A stretch of 64,000 bases of DNA from Glutamicibacter nicotianae (GCF_006539525.1 NZ_BJNE01000004.1:62001-126000), one strand, 5' to 3'. Shown: positions 51,819 to 61,502, numbered from the stretch's first letter. Program-made: numbers and translations. Notes: generated by a model not told the origin, from the sequence alone.

Positions 51819-53426
51819 CTACTTGGCCGGTTCCAGCGTCTTGGTGTAGACGATGTCGCCCAGCCCATTGCGCAGCGTGACGGTGAACAAGTCCTGCTCG
51901 TCAAGATCGACGTGGCCGAAGAACTGGCCCTTGCCATCGCGCGGCGACTGGTTCGTGGTGCCTGCGAGCGAGAAGTCCACACGCGGCCCGAAAGTACCGT
52001 CCATCTGGTTCGGCCCGAAGGAACCGGCATTCACTGGCCCGGCCACGAATTCCCAGAACTCATTGAACTCGCGGAATGCCGCGCGTTCGGGCGAGTAGTG
52101 GTGGGCTGCGCAGTAGTGGACATCGGCAGTCAGGAAAACGACGTTCTTGATGCCGCGGTCCGTGACCGCCTTGAGCAGCCGGGCCAATTCCAGCTCGCGG
52201 CCCAGCGGTGCCCCATGGTCAGCGTTGGAAATTGATTCCTGGGCTTTGCCATCTGGAACGATGATGCCCAGCGGAAGGTCATTGAGAATGACCTTCCAAG
52301 TGGCCTTGGACTTGGCTAGGGAATCCACCAGCCAATTCAGCTGATCTTCGCCGAGAATGGATGTGGACTTCCCTTCCATTCCAGCGGTGTTCTCCGACTT
52401 GTAGCTGCGCATGTCCAACGCGAACAGGTCAAGCGCAGGGCCGCGGGAGATCTTGCGGTAAATTCGAGCCGCCTCGAAACCGGTGCCTGGGCGCAGGGCG
52501 CGCGGGTCGGCGATGGGCTGGTATTCCTGCCAGGCCTGGCGTCCGCGAGCTGCCAAGGTGTTGATATCGCGAACGGTGTAGCGCTCATCTTCGATGATCT
52601 CGCCCGGCCACCAGTTGTTGTGGGTCTCGTGGTCATCCCACTGGGCAATCACCGGAACTTCGGAATACATGGCCCGCACGTTGCGGTCCATCAGGTTGTA
52701 GCGGTGCCGGCCGCGGTACTCGTCCAGGGTTTCGGCCACCTTGGAGACTTCTTCGGTGACCAGGTTGCGCCAGATCTGGCCATCAGGCTCCACGACCTCT
52801 GCGGCGATCGGGCCATCGGCGTAGATGGTGTCGCCGCTGTGCACGAAGAAATCCGGCTTGGTCGCATGCATGGCCGCGTAGGCGCGCATGCCGCCGATCT
52901 CTTCATTGATGCCCCAGCCCTGGCCAGCGGTGTCGCCGGACCAGACAAAGCTCTGGGCTCGGGAGGCGTCATGATTGCGGCGACCGGTCAGTGCAGGTGC
53001 GGTGCTGAACCAGCCATCCTGCGTCTCGCCAAGGGTTCCATTGTCGTCCTCAAAACCGATGGTGACTGCGAAGCGGGTTCCGGCAGGCAGATGCTGGGCA
53101 TTGATCTTTGCGGTGAAGTCGGTGGCCTCGCGGGCGTAGGCGCCGTGCAGTGTCCTGGCGAATGATCCACGGCCACGGATGATTTCCCCGGTCTCGTCTA
53201 CCGCGCGCAGTTGAGCACGCAAGCGGCCTTCGCCGGAGCTGCGTGCCCAGAGCACGGCATTGCTCGTGGAGACATCACCCATGGAAAACCCGCTGGTCAG
53301 GCCAAGTCGGGAACGCACGAGGCGGGGGCTGCTGGAAGCCAGCGCTGCTCCCGTCGGCCCGACCAAGGTCAGGGCGCTGGCACCGAGAGCACCGGTGAGC
53401 AATTTGCGACGCGAAATATCAGTCAT
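51819..53426 (-). CDS. phoD: PhoD-family alkaline phosphatase, Tat-exported
   Basis: 535 residues. Twin-arginine signal ISRRKLLTGALGASALTLVGP, so it is folded in the cytoplasm and exported by Tat. N-terminal beta domain (GFSMGDVSTSNAVLWARSSGEGRLRAQL) and a metallophosphatase core with WSGDTAGQGW, FFVHSGDTIYADGP, IAQWDDHETHNNWWPGE and FLTADVHYCAAHHY, the Ca/Fe ligands of PhoD. It hydrolyses phosphodiesters/monoesters outside the cell, usually under phosphate starvation. I see no clear PHO box upstream. It converges on lysC over the lysC terminator. Confidence 0.93.
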   Translation of the reverse strand: MTDISRRKLLTGALGASALTLVGPTGAALASSSPRLVRSRLGLTSGFSMGDVSTSNAVLWARSSGEGRLRAQLRAVDETGEIIRGRGSFARTLHGAYAREATDFTAKINAQHLPAGTRFAVTIGFEDDNGTLGETQDGWFSTAPALTGRRNHDASRAQSFVWSGDTAGQGWGINEEIGGMRAYAAMHATKPDFFVHSGDTIYADGPIAAEVVEPDGQIWRNLVTEEVSKVAETLDEYRGRHRYNLMDRNVRAMYSEVPVIAQWDDHETHNNWWPGEIIEDERYTVRDINTLAARGRQAWQEYQPIADPRALRPGTGFEAARIYRKISRGPALDLFALDMRSYKSENTAGMEGKSTSILGEDQLNWLVDSLAKSKATWKVILNDLPLGIIVPDGKAQESISNADHGAPLGRELELARLLKAVTDRGIKNVVFLTADVHYCAAHHYSPERAAFREFNEFWEFVAGPVNAGSFGPNQMDGTFGPRVDFSLAGTTNQSPRDGKGQFFGHVDLDEQDLFTVTLRNGLGDIVYTKTLEPAK

Positions 53427-53604
53427 GCGCCTCAGTGTTCACGACTCGATCAGCCGTTTCCTTGAGCCAAGATGAACACAAGAAGAAATTAATTCCTGGC
53501 AATCCAGTGGCTGTGCACGAGCGAGCGCACCTGCGCGAATTTGCAAGCCGCTTGGCGTTCCTCCAGCCTGCCACCGGAACTCCGAATGCTGGCAGACTTG
53601 GACA

Positions 53605-54360
53605 ATGAGTTCAACGCGAGTGATTTCTGGCCCGCCCTCGGCGGATCATCCTGTTCCCCCGGCGGTGCGCGCAGCAGCTGGTCCGGCAGAAATCGAGGGT
53701 ATCTGGCAAAACGCGCTTGGCGGAGTCACCTACCGCATCGGCTCGGGCGAACAGATACGCTTCGCCAAGTGGTCACCGGGATGCCCTCCGGAAGCGGAAG
53801 GCGATCTGAAAACTGAAGCCCAGCGCATGACATGGGCAGGAAAATTCATTCGGGTCCCGGAAGTGCTCTCCTGCGAAGAACAGGCTGACGGCCAGCTGCT
53901 CATCACCGCCGCATTGCACGGGCACAGCGCAGCCAGCAGCCTGGGCAAAAGCGACCCTGCGCGTTCAGCCCACGCTGTCGGCCACGGACTGCGGCAAATG
54001 CACGATGCCTTGCCCATTGGAGCATGTCCCTTCGACTGGGATCTGGAATCCCGTATTCAGCATCTGCCAGCCGATCAGCAGGCCGAGTTTCTCGACAACG
54101 CCCCGGAACTGGATCTTGTGGTGTGCCATGGCGATGCGTGCCTGCCAAACACGATCATCACCGACGACCATCAATTCAGCGCGCATGTGGATTTGGGCAT
54201 GCTGGGACTCGCAGACCGCTGGGCAGATCTGGCCATTGCCGCGTGGAGCACCGAGTGGAACTACGGGCCTGGTTTCGAACAGTACGTCTACGCGGGCTAC
54301 GGCATCGAACCGGATGAGCGGAAGATCTCTTTCTATCGCCGGGTCTGGGACGCAGCCTAG
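53605..54360 (+). CDS. Aminoglycoside 3'-phosphotransferase-like kinase
   Basis: 251 residues, close to the length of APH(3') enzymes. The catalytic loop is VVCHGDACLPNTII (HGD at 175-177, Asn182), and the metal-binding Asp196 is in HVDLGMLGLADRWADLAIA. Both are strikingly like APH(3'): HGDACLPN and D-x-G-R-x-G-V-A-D-R. Nucleotide Lys may be Lys55 in IRFAKW. A kanamycin/neomycin-type substrate is plausible but resistance is not shown; chromosomal homologues in soil actinobacteria can be silent or act on other substrates. CAGACT six nt upstream of the ATG hints at another leaderless start. Confidence 0.83.
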   Translation: MSSTRVISGPPSADHPVPPAVRAAAGPAEIEGIWQNALGGVTYRIGSGEQIRFAKWSPGCPPEAEGDLKTEAQRMTWAGKFIRVPEVLSCEEQADGQLLITAALHGHSAASSLGKSDPARSAHAVGHGLRQMHDALPIGACPFDWDLESRIQHLPADQQAEFLDNAPELDLVVCHGDACLPNTIITDDHQFSAHVDLGMLGLADRWADLAIAAWSTEWNYGPGFEQYVYAGYGIEPDERKISFYRRVWDAA

Positions 54361-54370
54361 GGCGCCTTCG

Positions 54371-55042
54371 CTAACGTGCCACGTATCGGTGTTCAGGTCG
54401 GCCACGGGTTCCGTATCCAAGCTGGAGCTCCAGGGATTCATTAGCCACCAGCGCCGCCAAATAGCGTTGCGCTGTCGCACGGGCAACCCCCACCGCTTCT
54501 GCAACCTCGGCAACGCTCATCGGTTCGGCCGCTTCTTTCACGCAGGAAAGCACTGCATGCTCGGTCGGGGCGGCGCCCACTGACGCACTGGATTCCTCGC
54601 CGCCTTGGAGCGACCGGTACAACCGGTCCACGCCCTGCTGGTTGAACTCCGTGGTCCCGGCCAATTGGCGGCGGTAGCGCGCCCAGCCTTTGAGCTTGGA
54701 AGCCAGGGTCTTGGCATCGAAAGGCTTGATGATGAAGGCCAGCGCGCCTGAGCGCAGCGCCTTGTCGATGTTCTTCGGCTCAATCGCCGCGGAGATCATG
54801 ATCGCATCGACATCGAGTTCTCTGAGCAGCTCGATTCCGCTCACATGCGGCAGGTAGAGGTCCAGCAGGACCAAATCGGGTTTCAGGCTCTGCACCAATT
54901 TGGGGACCACGCGCGGATCCTGCACAGGTTCCAAAGCCTGGAACCCGGGGATGGCATTGACCATCTCCGCATGCAGCTCGCCAACCCGGAAATCGTCATC
55001 AACGATCAGCACCCGATAATTTCCGCTGCTGTTCTCGTTCAA
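54371..55042 (-). CDS. citB: CitB/DcuR-type response regulator
   Basis: 223 residues. Receiver with VLIVDDDFRVGELHAEMV, phosphoacceptor Asp61 in LVLLDLYLPHVSG, and Lys in FIIKPFD. The C-terminal helix-turn-helix (AEPMSVAEVAEAVGVARATAQRYLAALVANESLELQLGYGTRGRPEHRY) is of the CitB/DcuR winged type. Its start overlaps the kinase stop by 4 nt (ATGA-type coupling). It forms a two-component pair with the next gene and is expected to activate the divergent citrate transporter. No operator was identified with confidence. Confidence 0.92.
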   Translation of the reverse strand: MNENSSGNYRVLIVDDDFRVGELHAEMVNAIPGFQALEPVQDPRVVPKLVQSLKPDLVLLDLYLPHVSGIELLRELDVDAIMISAAIEPKNIDKALRSGALAFIIKPFDAKTLASKLKGWARYRRQLAGTTEFNQQGVDRLYRSLQGGEESSASVGAAPTEHAVLSCVKEAAEPMSVAEVAEAVGVARATAQRYLAALVANESLELQLGYGTRGRPEHRYVAR

Positions 55043-56745
55043 AGTTGCACTCCTTCACTGTGGTCATTTTCTGAACTGGATGGTTCAGCCAGCACCGCCG
55101 GCAAGCGTGCTGCAAACACTGCACCTGAACCATCGGTGCCGCGATCCGCGATCCAGACATCCCCGCTGCGGGCCTGGGCGAGCCGCTTGATCAGCGGCAG
55201 TCCTACGCCACGCCCATGCTCGTTGCCCAGATGGGATCCGGTGCTGACGTCCCGCGCGAAGACATCCTCGTCAGTGGTGATGCCAGGTCCCGAATCGGCC
55301 ACGGCAATGTGCAGGGTGTTCCCCTCGGACAGCAGATCGATTTCCACCCAGGGTTCAGCATCCGCACTAAGCGCCGCGGTGAAGGCGTTATCCAGCAGAT
55401 TTCCCAGGACCGCGGTGGCATCCTGGGCATCATGGGCCGAGGCGATCTGCCCGAAAAGCATGGATTGCGGGGACACCCTCAGTTCGATACCCAATTCGTG
55501 GGCACGCACCGCCTTCGCCGAAATGAACGCCGCGAGGTAGGCATCCTGGATGGCCTCCAGCCCGGGAACCTGGGCGATCTTCGGCCCTGCTTCCATCACC
55601 TCGCGCAGGTAGTCTTCGGCCTGTTCAATCTTCCCCAGATTGATCAACCCGAGGACCGCATGCATGCGATTGGCGAATTCATGGCGTTGGGCGCGCAGCG
55701 CGTCGGCCATGTCCTGCACCGCGTCGAGCTTGGTGCCCAGCGCTTCGAGCGTGGTGACGTCATGCAGCAGCACGACCAGCCCGAGATCCACCCCGTCACG
55801 GACCACCTTGTTCACGCGGGCGATAAGCGAATTCCCATTCGCCCCGATGCGCACCGGCGCGGGGTCGCATTCCTTGATCGCCTTGACCAGCCGGGGATCC
55901 AGGCCAGCGGATTCGAAGTGGCGGCCCACCACGTCTTCCAATTCCGTGCGGTGCGGCAGGCCCAGCAGCTGCCGGGCAGCCTTGTTGCGCACGGTGATCC
56001 GCTTGTCTGCGCCAATGCCCATGACGCCTTCGGTGACACCGTAGAGCACAGCCTGCTGGTCCCTGACCAGCTGGGCGATTTCGGCCGGTTCCAGCCCCAG
56101 GGTCTGGCGCTTCAAGCGGCGGACGGTCACCCGTCCGGCGAACACTGCCACGGCCGCGGCGAGCACCGCGAACAAGACGATCCAGGCGAAGGATTCAAGC
56201 AGCGCCCCGGTCAGGGAATCAGTGGTCACGCCCACGGAAACCTCGCCGACAACGTCACCCGAGGCGGCATAGATCGGGACCTTGGCGCGCACCGATTCCC
56301 CGAGGGTTCCGTGTTCCCGGGAAACCGCTTCAATGCCCTCCAAAGCGACCGGGTCGGTGGAAACCATCTGGCCCAGTTCTTCGGGGTTCGGATGGCTCAG
56401 GCGCAGTCCGCGGTCTTCGGTGATCACCACGAAATAGGCTTGCTCCTGCTCGATGACGGCGTCAGCAAGACGTTGCAGCTCTCCCTCGGCGAGCGCCTGC
56501 GGATCCAGCTTGTCCTGCTGGGCGTAGCGTGAAACCTGCTCGACGACTTCCGGCAGCACCGCCACGGTGCGGGCGATGGTCAGCGAAGTGTCCTCCGCTT
56601 TCGAATACACCCGGTCATAGCTGGCGAAAAGCGTTCCTGCGGTAACCAGGACAATCAAGACACCTACGACCAGGAATTGCAGTCGCATGATGCGGGAGGC
56701 GAAATGCCGGGTGCCGGCGCCAGAACGGAACATGCCACCCAGCAT
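55039..56745 (-). CDS. citA: CitA/DcuS-type sensor histidine kinase
   Basis: About 568 residues from ATG 56745 (GGAAG 8 nt upstream). Two membrane helices (about 20-40 and 180-205) flank an extracytoplasmic PAS-like sensor (about 45-175) that binds C4/C6 carboxylates in the family. A cytoplasmic PAS domain follows (LYGVTEGVMGIGADKRITVRNKAARQLLG). The phosphoacceptor helix is ALRAQRHEFANRMHAVLGLI with RHE-x-x-N. The ATPase domain is seen as LGNLLDNAFTAAL and VADSGPGI then GRGVGLPLIKRLAQA. It lies opposite the CitMHS gene, so citrate (possibly metal-citrate) is the likely ligand. Confidence 0.92.
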   Translation of the reverse strand: MLGGMFRSGAGTRHFASRIMRLQFLVVGVLIVLVTAGTLFASYDRVYSKAEDTSLTIARTVAVLPEVVEQVSRYAQQDKLDPQALAEGELQRLADAVIEQEQAYFVVITEDRGLRLSHPNPEELGQMVSTDPVALEGIEAVSREHGTLGESVRAKVPIYAASGDVVGEVSVGVTTDSLTGALLESFAWIVLFAVLAAAVAVFAGRVTVRRLKRQTLGLEPAEIAQLVRDQQAVLYGVTEGVMGIGADKRITVRNKAARQLLGLPHRTELEDVVGRHFESAGLDPRLVKAIKECDPAPVRIGANGNSLIARVNKVVRDGVDLGLVVLLHDVTTLEALGTKLDAVQDMADALRAQRHEFANRMHAVLGLINLGKIEQAEDYLREVMEAGPKIAQVPGLEAIQDAYLAAFISAKAVRAHELGIELRVSPQSMLFGQIASAHDAQDATAVLGNLLDNAFTAALSADAEPWVEIDLLSEGNTLHIAVADSGPGITTDEDVFARDVSTGSHLGNEHGRGVGLPLIKRLAQARSGDVWIADRGTDGSGAVFAARLPAVLAEPSSSENDHSEGVQL

Positions 56746-56919
56746 AAACCCATCTTCCCACGCTCGTGATTTTAATGAGCAAAAAGATGGCAAAGAACTT
56801 AACCGTTCAACAATAAGCACAAGACGCGCAAAGTGAGCACCGCCACGTACCTTGGATTAGTGCCTCGCCCGGCTTGCGGGGCCAAAGGATTCACTCACAC
56901 TGAAATGGAGGTCGGGTCA
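56746..56919. promoter_or_regulatory. Divergent control region between citA and the citrate transporter gene
   Basis: 174 bp, AT-rich near 56765-56815. It contains the inverted repeat GAAC-TTAACC-GTTC (56795-56808), a possible CitB target. A GGAGG ribosome site precedes ATG 56920. Confidence 0.4.
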
Positions 56920-58344
56920 ATGCTTGTTGCACTCGGATTCCTCATGGTCGCCACCTTCATGGTGCTGATCATGACAAAGCGCATGACGCCCTTGCTGGCA
57001 TTGATTCTGGTACCGACCATCTTCGGCTTATTCACCGGTGCCGGATTCGGCCTGGGCGACATGGTCATGGACGCAGTCAAGGACATGTCCGGAACCGCAG
57101 CCCTGCTGATGTTCGCGATCATGTACTTCGGCATCATGATCGACGTCGGATTGTTCGACCGCCTGGTCTCCGGCATCCAGAAACTGGTTGGCAACGACCC
57201 GGCCAAGGTCGTCATGGGCACCGCGCTGCTCACCGCAGTCATCTCGCTGGATGGCGATGGATCGACCACCTTCATCGTGGTCACCGCCGCCATGCTGCCG
57301 ATCTACCAGCGCCTGGGCATGAGCCCAGTGGTCCTGACCTGTGTCGCCGGCCTGACCAACGGCACCCTGAACATCGTTCCGTGGGGCGGCCCAACGGCCC
57401 GCGCCGCCGCGGCACTGGGTGTGGACGCTTCGGAAATCTTCGTGCCGATGCTGCCTTCGCTGGGCATTGCCCTCATTGTCATTGCCCTGTTCGCCTGGCA
57501 GATGGGTGTTTCCGAGCGCCGCCGCCTGCAGCGCGAGCGTCCGGAAATCTGGGGCACCGAGCTCGGCGGCGGCAACGTTGCCACCCCAACCGAAGGCAAG
57601 ACCCCGGGTGGCACCTCCCCTGCCGGTGGCAACCTGGCAGTTCTGGAATCCGTGGCCCGCAAGGGCGATGGCACCGAATTCTCCACCATGGACGGCACCG
57701 TGCTGGATCCGGACCGCGAGACCCTGCGTCCCAAGGTGTTCTACTTCAACCTTGCGTTGACCGTCGCCATCATGGTGCTGCTGGTGGTCGATGTCATGCC
57801 GCTGCCATACCTGTTCATGGTGGGTACCGCGATCGCGCTGATTGCCAACTTCCCGAAGGTCTCCGACCAGGTGAAGATGATCGCCGCTCACTCCAGCGAA
57901 ATCATTGCAGTGGTCTCCATGGTGCTCGCAGCGGCAGTGCTCACCGGCGTGCTCTCCGGCACCGGCATGGTTGACGCCATGAGCCAGTGGCTGGTGGATG
58001 TCATTCCTGCCTCCATGGGCCCCTACATGGCGGTGCTGACCGGCTTGATCTCGATTCCTGCCACCTTCCTGATGAGCAACGACGCCTTCTACTTCGGTGT
58101 CTTGCCGGTTCTCGCCGAAGCCGGCGCGCACTTCGGTGTTCCAGCGGTGGATATGGCTCGCGCCTCCATCACCGGTCAGCCGGTGCACATGCAGTCTCCG
58201 CTCGTTCCAGCCATCCTGCTGCTGGTGTCGCTCTCTCGTGTGGACTTGGGCGATCACCACAAGAAGGTGCTGTGGCGCGCGTTGGTGGTCTCCCTGGTCA
58301 TGCTTGCTTCAGGCATGCTCCTCGGTGTCATCCACATGGGCTAA
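56920..58344 (+). CDS. Citrate:H+ (metal-citrate) symporter, CitMHS family
   Basis: 474 residues from ATG 56920 (GGAGG 8 nt upstream); the GTG-started extension from 56833 is polar and rejected. About 12 membrane helices; VISLDGDGSTTFIVVTAAMLPIYQRL and TNGTLNIVPWGGPTARAAAAL are the two family re-entrant signatures, repeated later as SNDAFYFGVLPVLAEAG and ITGQPVHMQSPLVPA. A hydrophilic 75-residue cytoplasmic loop (about 195-270) lies mid-protein. Such proteins import citrate complexed with Mg, Ca or other divalent ions. Control by the divergent CitAB pair is likely. Confidence 0.94.
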   Translation: MLVALGFLMVATFMVLIMTKRMTPLLALILVPTIFGLFTGAGFGLGDMVMDAVKDMSGTAALLMFAIMYFGIMIDVGLFDRLVSGIQKLVGNDPAKVVMGTALLTAVISLDGDGSTTFIVVTAAMLPIYQRLGMSPVVLTCVAGLTNGTLNIVPWGGPTARAAAALGVDASEIFVPMLPSLGIALIVIALFAWQMGVSERRRLQRERPEIWGTELGGGNVATPTEGKTPGGTSPAGGNLAVLESVARKGDGTEFSTMDGTVLDPDRETLRPKVFYFNLALTVAIMVLLVVDVMPLPYLFMVGTAIALIANFPKVSDQVKMIAAHSSEIIAVVSMVLAAAVLTGVLSGTGMVDAMSQWLVDVIPASMGPYMAVLTGLISIPATFLMSNDAFYFGVLPVLAEAGAHFGVPAVDMARASITGQPVHMQSPLVPAILLLVSLSRVDLGDHHKKVLWRALVVSLVMLASGMLLGVIHMG

Positions 58345-58376
58345 TGCCCCAAGGACCGATGGTCCGTCGTCAGCCT

Positions 58377-58420
58377 GGCTCCGCGCCACCCGGATTTATC
58401 GATTCGGGTAGCGCGGAGCC
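58377..58420 (+). terminator. Terminator after the citrate transporter gene
   Basis: GGCTCCGCGC (58377-58386) pairs with GCGCGGAGCC (58411-58420), with inner ACCCG/CGGGT and an AT-rich loop. Confidence 0.75.
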
Positions 58421-58599
58421 CGGTGTTTAAGCTGGGCCCAGCACTTTGAGCCGGACACCCATAGCGGCTCTCGGCAAACCGCCACTTCCGCATCCGCTCG
58501 GCAAGCTCGGCCTCTCGTGGAATGCTGGAGTCAGGGCCAACCCTCCGGGATTCAAGGAATTCACCCACCCCGTCCCCAAGCGAAGGAAGCATCCAGCGC

Positions 58600-59493
58600 A
58601 TGGAAAGAGAACCTCTCGAGAACAGCATTTCCCTGGCCCAGCTCGAAGCCGTGGTCATGATCGTGGACTACGGCTCATTCACGGCCGCCGCGGATATCCT
58701 CGGCATTTCCCAGCCCTCCTTGTCCCGCCGCATCAGCGCCCTGGAACGCACCTTGGGCCTGCCCGTCTTCCGGGCCTCCGGCAGGGACATGGTCCTGACC
58801 GAGATCGGCCGGAGCATCATTCCCGCCGGACGCCGCTCATTGCTCGAAGTAGCCGCGATCGGAAGCATCGCTTCCTCCACCCGTGCGCTGGCCACCGGGT
58901 CCCTGCGCATCGCAGGCCTGCCCTCGCTGGTTGGCGGAATCATGCCCGAGTTCGTCGGCCCATTCCATCGCCGCCATCCCGGCGTCCGGATCGAGATCCT
59001 GAGCGTGGAGGATGGCGAGCAGCTTGCCGACGCGCTTCGCTTGAATCGCGCCGATCTGGCCTTCGGCGTGAACGAGCGCATCCCTGCAGACCTCATCGGA
59101 AAATCATTGCGCGATCAGCAGTTCTCGGCGGTCGTATCCGAGGAGACCGAGGTGGACCCCGATACCGGGCTGAGCGCTGAACTGCTCAATTCCCTCACCC
59201 TTGCCACGCTCCCGCAGGGCACCTCGATCCGCAAGATCACCGACGAGGTGTACCGCAGCTTCAAGGCCACCGCTCCACGGCTCATCACCACAACGCAACG
59301 TGACGCGCTGGTGCATCTGAGTGTCGCGACCGGCGGGATCACCTTGGTTCCGCGAATCATGGCCAGCACCGCCGTGATCTTCGGCGGCAAGCAGGTTCCA
59401 CTGCTCTTGCCGGCCAGCAGGCCGTTGGGCGTGATCTATCGACGCGACGAGTACCGCAATCCGGCAGTGGACGAGTTCCTCAAGTTCCTCTGA
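58600..59493 (+). CDS. LysR-family transcriptional regulator
   Basis: 297 residues from ATG 58600 (AAGGAAG 9-10 nt upstream). N-terminal winged helix: LAQLEAVVMIVDYGSFTAAADILGISQPSLSRRISALERTLGLPVFRASGRDMVLTEIG, a full LysR signature. A periplasmic-binding-like effector domain follows (about 100-295; GSLRIAGLPSLVGGIMPEFVGPFHRRHPGVRIEIL). It lies downstream of and in the same direction as the citrate transporter, separated by a terminator, so it may govern a related carboxylate pathway. Target and inducer are unknown. Confidence 0.92.
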   Translation: MEREPLENSISLAQLEAVVMIVDYGSFTAAADILGISQPSLSRRISALERTLGLPVFRASGRDMVLTEIGRSIIPAGRRSLLEVAAIGSIASSTRALATGSLRIAGLPSLVGGIMPEFVGPFHRRHPGVRIEILSVEDGEQLADALRLNRADLAFGVNERIPADLIGKSLRDQQFSAVVSEETEVDPDTGLSAELLNSLTLATLPQGTSIRKITDEVYRSFKATAPRLITTTQRDALVHLSVATGGITLVPRIMASTAVIFGGKQVPLLLPASRPLGVIYRRDEYRNPAVDEFLKFL

Positions 59494-59660
59494 GACCGAA
59501 GTCTCGGTGCGGCTGCAGTGCCCTTGGGCTTCTGCGGGAAATTGGCGTTTCATGCGCTGAATGCATGGATCGTCCCAGCCTTGCTATTGGTTCCTTCCGC
59601 GTTTGACGTGGTCAGCTGGAGGGGTAATCCAGCCAAGGCTTGACCAAGGAGTGCAGAATC

Positions 59661-61043
59661 GTGAATTCCCTGCGGACGGCATCCGCTGCCATGCGAAATT
59701 CCAAGCGGACGCGGCGCAGGATGTTCGCCATCATGGCTGTTGCCCTGGTTCTGGCTCTCCTCGTGACTGCGGGCTTCGCGTTCCTGCGCCTGCAGGGGAA
59801 CATTTCGGTGTCTGCGCTCAGGGCGTCAGACTCGGAAATCCCCGATTCCAGCGAAGGGCTGAGTGTGCTGGTGCTCGGTTCGGATAGCCGGGATTTCAGT
59901 TCCGCCGGTTTCGGCTCCGACACCGGTTCCCGGCGCAGCGATTCGATGCTTCTGGTCCATGTGTCTCCCGGGAATGAGCGCATCGAAGCGATCCAGATTC
60001 CCCGCGATACCGTTATGCAGCGTCCCGCCTGCGCGGATACCGGATCTGGTGCCTATGCCGGTGGCTACGGCATGATCAACTCCGCGCTGAATTACGGGCC
60101 CGCGTGCTCCGTCGCAGCGGTGGAAGCCCTCACGGCAGTTCGCCTCGACCATTTCATCGAAGTGGACTTCGAAGGATTCATTTCGATCATCGACGCGCTG
60201 GGAGGTGTCAAGGTGTGCCTTGCCCAGCCGATGTCGGATCCGAAAGCGAATCTGGATCTTCCGGCCGGGCGGCAGGAACTGGACGGAACCGACGCGCTGG
60301 CCTTGGCCAGGACGCGCCATGCCGTTGGCGATGGCAGCGACCTGGCTCGGCTGGGAAACCAGCAGAAGGTCATGTCCGCGATAGTCCAGCGTGCCACGAG
60401 CAAGGAAGTCCTCGCACGCCCTGACCGGCTCTATTCCTTCCTCGACGCCACCACCTCTTCGATGACCGTCGACCCGCAGCTCAGTTCGCTGCAGGACCTT
60501 GCGTCACTGGCTGCAAGGATCAAGGAGGTCCCCACTGACAAGATCGTCTTCATGACCATGCCGAACCAGCCTGCGCCATCAAACGCCAACCGGGTGGTCC
60601 CAGCCCCTGACGCAACCCTCATCTTCGAACGCATCAAGCAAGGCATCCCAGTTAATCCCGATTCCGATTCCGCGACAGTAACATCTGCTGCTGAGCAATC
60701 CGCCAACCGGAAGTTGCCTCTCAGCATCGTCAACGGCGCGCACGTAAGCGGTCTTGCCGGACAGTTCGCGAACGACGCCACGAAGCAGGGCTACACGGTC
60801 ATCTCGATCGCTACTGCAGCGACTTTGCAGGCGCAGTCCAAGCTGCTGATTCCGGACACCGATGATGCCACGAGCACAGCCGCTGCATTCGCAAAAGCAA
60901 TGAATCTCGATATCACGGCCTCGGTCGCCGAAGTCGAAAGCATCGAATTAATCCTGGGCCAGGACTACCAGGATCTGGAGCGGCCCGAGAAGAAGCCCGT
61001 CCAGTTGAACAGCCGCAACGCCGACCAGGATCTTTGCGGCTAG
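59661..61043 (+). CDS. LytR-CpsA-Psr (LCP) family cell-wall ligase with LytR_C domain
   Basis: 460 residues from GTG at 59661 (AAGGAG 9 nt upstream). Short basic N-terminus, one membrane helix (MFAIMAVALVLALLVTAGFAFL, about 21-43), then the LCP catalytic domain outside the membrane: LSVLVLGSDSRDF, RSDSMLLVHVSPGNERIEAIQIPRDT (the Arg and Asp that bind the polyprenyl diphosphate), HFIEVDFEGFISIIDALGGVKVCL and ALALARTRHAVGDGSDLARLGNQQKVM. A LytR_C domain (LSIVNGAHVSGLAGQFANDATKQGY) ends the protein. LCP enzymes transfer teichoic acids, arabinogalactan or capsule to peptidoglycan. Confidence 0.93.
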   Translation: MNSLRTASAAMRNSKRTRRRMFAIMAVALVLALLVTAGFAFLRLQGNISVSALRASDSEIPDSSEGLSVLVLGSDSRDFSSAGFGSDTGSRRSDSMLLVHVSPGNERIEAIQIPRDTVMQRPACADTGSGAYAGGYGMINSALNYGPACSVAAVEALTAVRLDHFIEVDFEGFISIIDALGGVKVCLAQPMSDPKANLDLPAGRQELDGTDALALARTRHAVGDGSDLARLGNQQKVMSAIVQRATSKEVLARPDRLYSFLDATTSSMTVDPQLSSLQDLASLAARIKEVPTDKIVFMTMPNQPAPSNANRVVPAPDATLIFERIKQGIPVNPDSDSATVTSAAEQSANRKLPLSIVNGAHVSGLAGQFANDATKQGYTVISIATAATLQAQSKLLIPDTDDATSTAAAFAKAMNLDITASVAEVESIELILGQDYQDLERPEKKPVQLNSRNADQDLCG

Positions 61044-61121
61044 CCCGGCGCCAAGGCGGGCAACACCGGGAATCCCGGCTGCTTCTGTCTGGCCAAGCTC
61101 TACATTGCGAGGTGGTTCCCC

Positions 61122-61502
61122 GTGAGCATTGCAGGCATCAACGGCAATGAATTCATCGTCCTGGCCATTCTGGCGGCCGTTCTGCTCGGGCCCGAGAAAC
61201 TGCCAGACTATGCGCGGAAAACTGCCACGCTGATTCGGCAGTTGCGCCGTCTCGCCCTTGATGCCGAAGAACAGCTCCGCGAGGATCTCGGTGATGAATT
61301 CGAGGATCTGGATCTGAAAAGACTCGACCCTCGGCAATATGATCCTCGCAGGATCATCAACGACGCGCTACGCGAGAATCTCGATGAACTGACAGGCCAG
61401 GCGCTCTCGGATTCCGCTACTGCGAGGAAGCCGGCTCCGCCTCGCTCACCGCCACCGCCAGCGCCTTCCGGCCCGGCTCCCTTTGACGACGAAAGCACCT
61501 AG
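61122..61502 (+). CDS. tatB: Twin-arginine translocase subunit TatB
   Basis: 126 residues from GTG at 61122 (GAGG about 10 nt upstream). One N-terminal membrane helix EFIVLAILAAVLLGPEKLPDYARK with the conserved Gly-Pro-Glu hinge, followed by an amphipathic helix TATLIRQLRRLALDAEEQLREDLG and an acidic/proline-rich tail (PPRSPPPPAPSGPAP). The length and the Glu in the helix favour TatB over TatA. It helps export folded proteins such as the PhoD phosphatase encoded 9 kb away. tatA and tatC are not in the window. Confidence 0.88.
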   Translation: MSIAGINGNEFIVLAILAAVLLGPEKLPDYARKTATLIRQLRRLALDAEEQLREDLGDEFEDLDLKRLDPRQYDPRRIINDALRENLDELTGQALSDSATARKPAPPRSPPPPAPSGPAPFDDEST

